Below are positions 5,745-8,149 of a stretch of DNA of 8,149 bases, in pieces. The DNA is taken from assembly GCA_002701785.1 (NCBI GenBank), contig NZXC01000045.1, forward strand, positions 22,764-30,912. Reading direction: 5' to 3'. Source of the DNA: Fidelibacterota bacterium. Lineage in GTDB: Bacteria > Fidelibacterota > Marinisomatia > Marinisomatales > TCS55. Both the position numbers and the translations under genes were made by a program. Each line of letters opens with the position of its first letter. Positions within the stretch are counted from its first letter, which is position 1. The notes under the pieces were generated by a model, which saw nothing but the letters and a program-made list of their open reading frames with translations, searched no databases and was not told the origin of the DNA.

Positions 5745-8149
5745 TAGAAGTAAAATTGCATGCCTAGTTCAATAGTTCTTGGTCTACGAAATCTTGAAGG
5801 ATCATAATTTGGATTGGGGCTATTAATCATACTATATGGCAAAATAACACCGGGGTCATACCCTAATCCTGTAAATGAATTAATTCGACGAGGAATTATT
5901 TCATCAAGTATGTTTTCGACTTCTAAAAATAGCTTCATCTTCACGGAGTTAATTTGAAATGTTTTATACAGTTTTAGATCAATGGTACTTGTGCCATGAA
6001 TATCACCTAAACCAATTGCTTTAAATAATTTTGGAGTATAATTACCTAAATACGCATATGGTTTATCATCCTCCCGGGTTCCTATATAATAATCTTGACC
6101 ATTGACATTGATAATACCATCCGGGTATTCTCTGGTGCCTGGAATTGATCGCGTATAGCGACGATTCGATCCAAGTTCTATGCGCAGGGAAAATCCCCAA
6201 TTCGATGGGTGGGTGTAATATAGATTAGTAAAAAACTGGAATGGTTTATCCCAGCTCATATAATTTTCACCTAATGGCTTTTCACTAAGCTCACCAGCTT
6301 GTACTAATAGATTATCCAACGGTGTTGAGCTTTTCCCTGTAACAATTGAATAATTAAAATTCACATCAGCAAACCAGTTCTTCAACACGCGACTTTTTAT
6401 GATAAGCTCTATACCCCTTGCACGGGCATAATCTGCATTAAAATACATATTGAATCGCAGATGGGCATATTTTGGATTGGATGGAGAAATAGTCTGAGAT
6501 GTTTCATAATCAAACATGTCTTTCCAGTATGCTTTCATCTCCAACACCTGATCTTCACTAAAACGATGTTTAATCCCTAGCTCATATTGAACCGTAGTTT
6601 TAGGGTTAAGATTTGGATTGCCAAATACCTGATATGTTGATTGGGATCTGGATTGCAATTTTGCATACACATATTGAAACGTAGGTAGTTGAGAAAAATG
6701 CCCGTAATAGAAATACAACACATCATTATCCGTCACTGGATGGGAAATTCCAAATCGAGGACTAAAACGACCTTTGGCTCTATATCCCAGCAAATTAAAT
6801 GTTTCATTATGAAACTTTTCTCTTGCGGCATCTGTAATAATCACTGTATTTAAATCATTAATTGCATCCTCAACATATTTTCCGGGTATCCAGTAATCAT
6901 ACCGCATACCAAGATTTACTGTCATTCCTTCAAATCTGATACGATCCTGGAAATATAATGCACCGAACATTGTATTTGCTTTGTATGCATCATAATTGGC
7001 ACCAAAACCTGTGCTACCTGTCCATGGTTCATCAATATCTAACACTTGAATTCTTGTAAGAGTATTTTCAATCCCTGTTTTTATTTTATGTCTCGTTTGT
7101 GTCCTATAGGTCCAATCCGCATCGAACCGGTAATTATCACTTATGATATCATACCACTCTGGCGCAAATCCAGTATCATAAAATTCATCTCCATAGGTAA
7201 TTAAGATATTTCCATCACGATCAGTTACCGTATAATTTATTGGTTCTAGATCTAATCGCTCTTTGTAGTCAGACCAATGCAAATCTTGAACCGCGCTATG
7301 TTCCGTTGTTACAAATCGTCCAAAGGTTACTTCGTAAAAAGATTGCGTATTTAATGTTTCTCTCCAATTAAAATTAAATAAGCGAGTTTCACGGGTTATC
7401 GTATTATAGTTATCCAGTATTTCTATATAGCTATATGGGAAATAGGTTGATGAAAATGCACGAGGCATAAAGAAACCTTGATTAATATTTAACGATAAAT
7501 CATAGGAAACGCTCAATTTTCTTTTAGCAGAAATATCCCATGTCACCTTATATAATATGTGCCAATCATTATTTGATCTAGGTGCTAATGATTGTAAGAA
7601 ATTATCTGCAGATTGCTCTGACATGCCAAGAATTGGAGTCCAATTACGATGAGGGGATAATGACCCTGCTACTGGTAAGTTTCCATCATGCACCTTTCCA
7701 TATCCATTAAAGAATACGGAAAATTTTCCTGGCAAATCTATCCCTAGTTTTTTTGGAAGTACTTCAAGAAATAGATCAGGGCCCCCCAAATTAAATTCGA
7801 TACGATCTGTATTGTAATGCGTAACAACATCCTCTGTCATTCCCCAATTATCACTCACATATTTGAATACACCTTCGAATGTATCGCGACCTTCTTTTAA
7901 TGTAATATTTACCACTCCTGACATTGCCTGACCGTATTCTGCGCTATAACCTCCAGTTACAATTTCCAGATCTTGTATCGCTTCCGCATTGACAAACAAA
8001 TTTCCTGAATACCCAGACAAAGGATCTTTAATGGATAATCCATCGATCACAAACAAACTTTCATCAATACGTCCACCTCGTATGTGTATTTCATTATCCT
8101 GTTTTGTAACTCCTACCTGTTCGGCAAGAATATCCTCCACACTGCTTAC
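5744..8149 (-). CDS. TonB-dependent outer-membrane receptor (5' end beyond the right edge)
   Basis: The frame is open to the last base, giving 801 visible residues. The GTG at 8140-8138 is an ordinary valine inside the plug, because VSSVEDILAEQ is the usual plug start, so the true start lies outside. Counting that valine as 1, the plug spans about 1-85: NEIHIRGGRIDESLFVIDG (16-34), VTGGYSAEYGQAMSGVVNIT (61-80), then KEG. The barrel follows with characteristic pieces: FSPRFGISHPVTDNDVLYFYYGHFSQ (459-484), GNPNLNPKTTVQYELGI (507-523), YARARGIEL (571-579), KLFLEVENILDE (736-747). It ends RTIELGMQFYF with the C-terminal phenylalanine expected for BAM insertion. Such receptors import a bound ligand using TonB-ExbBD energy; the ligand cannot be deduced. 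Homologues with this plug often carry an N-terminal carboxypeptidase-like domain, which would be off the window. No SusD-like gene follows; a PorV-like barrel and an NHL lipoprotein do. Confidence 0.92.
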   Translation of the reverse strand, partial: VSSVEDILAEQVGVTKQDNEIHIRGGRIDESLFVIDGLSIKDPLSGYSGNLFVNAEAIQDLEIVTGGYSAEYGQAMSGVVNITLKEGRDTFEGVFKYVSDNWGMTEDVVTHYNTDRIEFNLGGPDLFLEVLPKKLGIDLPGKFSVFFNGYGKVHDGNLPVAGSLSPHRNWTPILGMSEQSADNFLQSLAPRSNNDWHILYKVTWDISAKRKLSVSYDLSLNINQGFFMPRAFSSTYFPYSYIEILDNYNTITRETRLFNFNWRETLNTQSFYEVTFGRFVTTEHSAVQDLHWSDYKERLDLEPINYTVTDRDGNILITYGDEFYDTGFAPEWYDIISDNYRFDADWTYRTQTRHKIKTGIENTLTRIQVLDIDEPWTGSTGFGANYDAYKANTMFGALYFQDRIRFEGMTVNLGMRYDYWIPGKYVEDAINDLNTVIITDAAREKFHNETFNLLGYRAKGRFSPRFGISHPVTDNDVLYFYYGHFSQLPTFQYVYAKLQSRSQSTYQVFGNPNLNPKTTVQYELGIKHRFSEDQVLEMKAYWKDMFDYETSQTISPSNPKYAHLRFNMYFNADYARARGIELIIKSRVLKNWFADVNFNYSIVTGKSSTPLDNLLVQAGELSEKPLGENYMSWDKPFQFFTNLYYTHPSNWGFSLRIELGSNRRYTRSIPGTREYPDGIINVNGQDYYIGTREDDKPYAYLGNYTPKLFKAIGLGDIHGTSTIDLKLYKTFQINSVKMKLFLEVENILDEIIPRRINSFTGLGYDPGVILPYSMINSPNPNYDPSRFRRPRTIELGMQFYF

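Noticed and set aside
8138..8140. GTG as the start of the TonB receptor
   Set aside because: The frame is open to the window edge and the residues before it (VSS) continue the normal plug start. No signal peptide follows the GTG, so it is an internal valine.

Overview
The window is an AT-rich stretch of bacterial chromosome with eight genes, all on the minus strand, so transcription runs from right to left. The content suggests an outer-membrane-bearing bacterium of the Fibrobacterota/Chlorobi/Bacteroidota (FCB) superphylum; a Marinimicrobia-like lineage is my best guess. Three things point there. A TonB-dependent receptor of the IRGG/AEYG plug type sits beside a PorV/PorQ-type barrel. No Shine-Dalgarno sequence stands in front of any of the seven visible starts. 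All four signal-peptidase-I-type secreted proteins place a glutamine right after the predicted cleavage site. The phylum call is inference.

Right part, 8149 to 2441 (transcription order): four tightly coupled cell-envelope genes. They are a TonB-dependent receptor (5' end beyond the window), a PorV/PorQ-like outer-membrane barrel, a lipoprotein with six NHL-like repeats (probable six-bladed beta-propeller), and a secreted protein with YD-like strands and a possible small C-terminal Sm-like beta domain. The junctions are TAATG, ATGA and ATGA, so these genes very probably form one translationally coupled operon. Together they look like an outer-membrane uptake or assembly module. The substrate cannot be read from the sequence.

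Centre, 2440 to 2373: the largest gap (68 bp). It holds a TATAAT hexamer, an 18-bp inverted repeat beside it, an isolated GGAGGT too far from any start to serve it, and an in-frame open continuation of the upstream gene that ends exactly in an ATGA overlap with the next gene. It may be an internal promoter, the remnant of a longer gene, or both.

Left part, 2372 to 1: an unnamed outer-membrane beta-barrel protein, a secreted TPR-like helical-repeat protein, a Nudix hydrolase of the ADP-ribose pyrophosphatase type, and the first 74 codons of epoxyqueuosine reductase (queG), cut by the left edge. Spacings of 11, 22 and 27 bp make co-transcription likely, although the last two are cytoplasmic housekeeping enzymes.

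No RNA genes, mobile elements, CRISPR arrays or convincing terminators were seen. No gap longer than 68 bp is without a gene.
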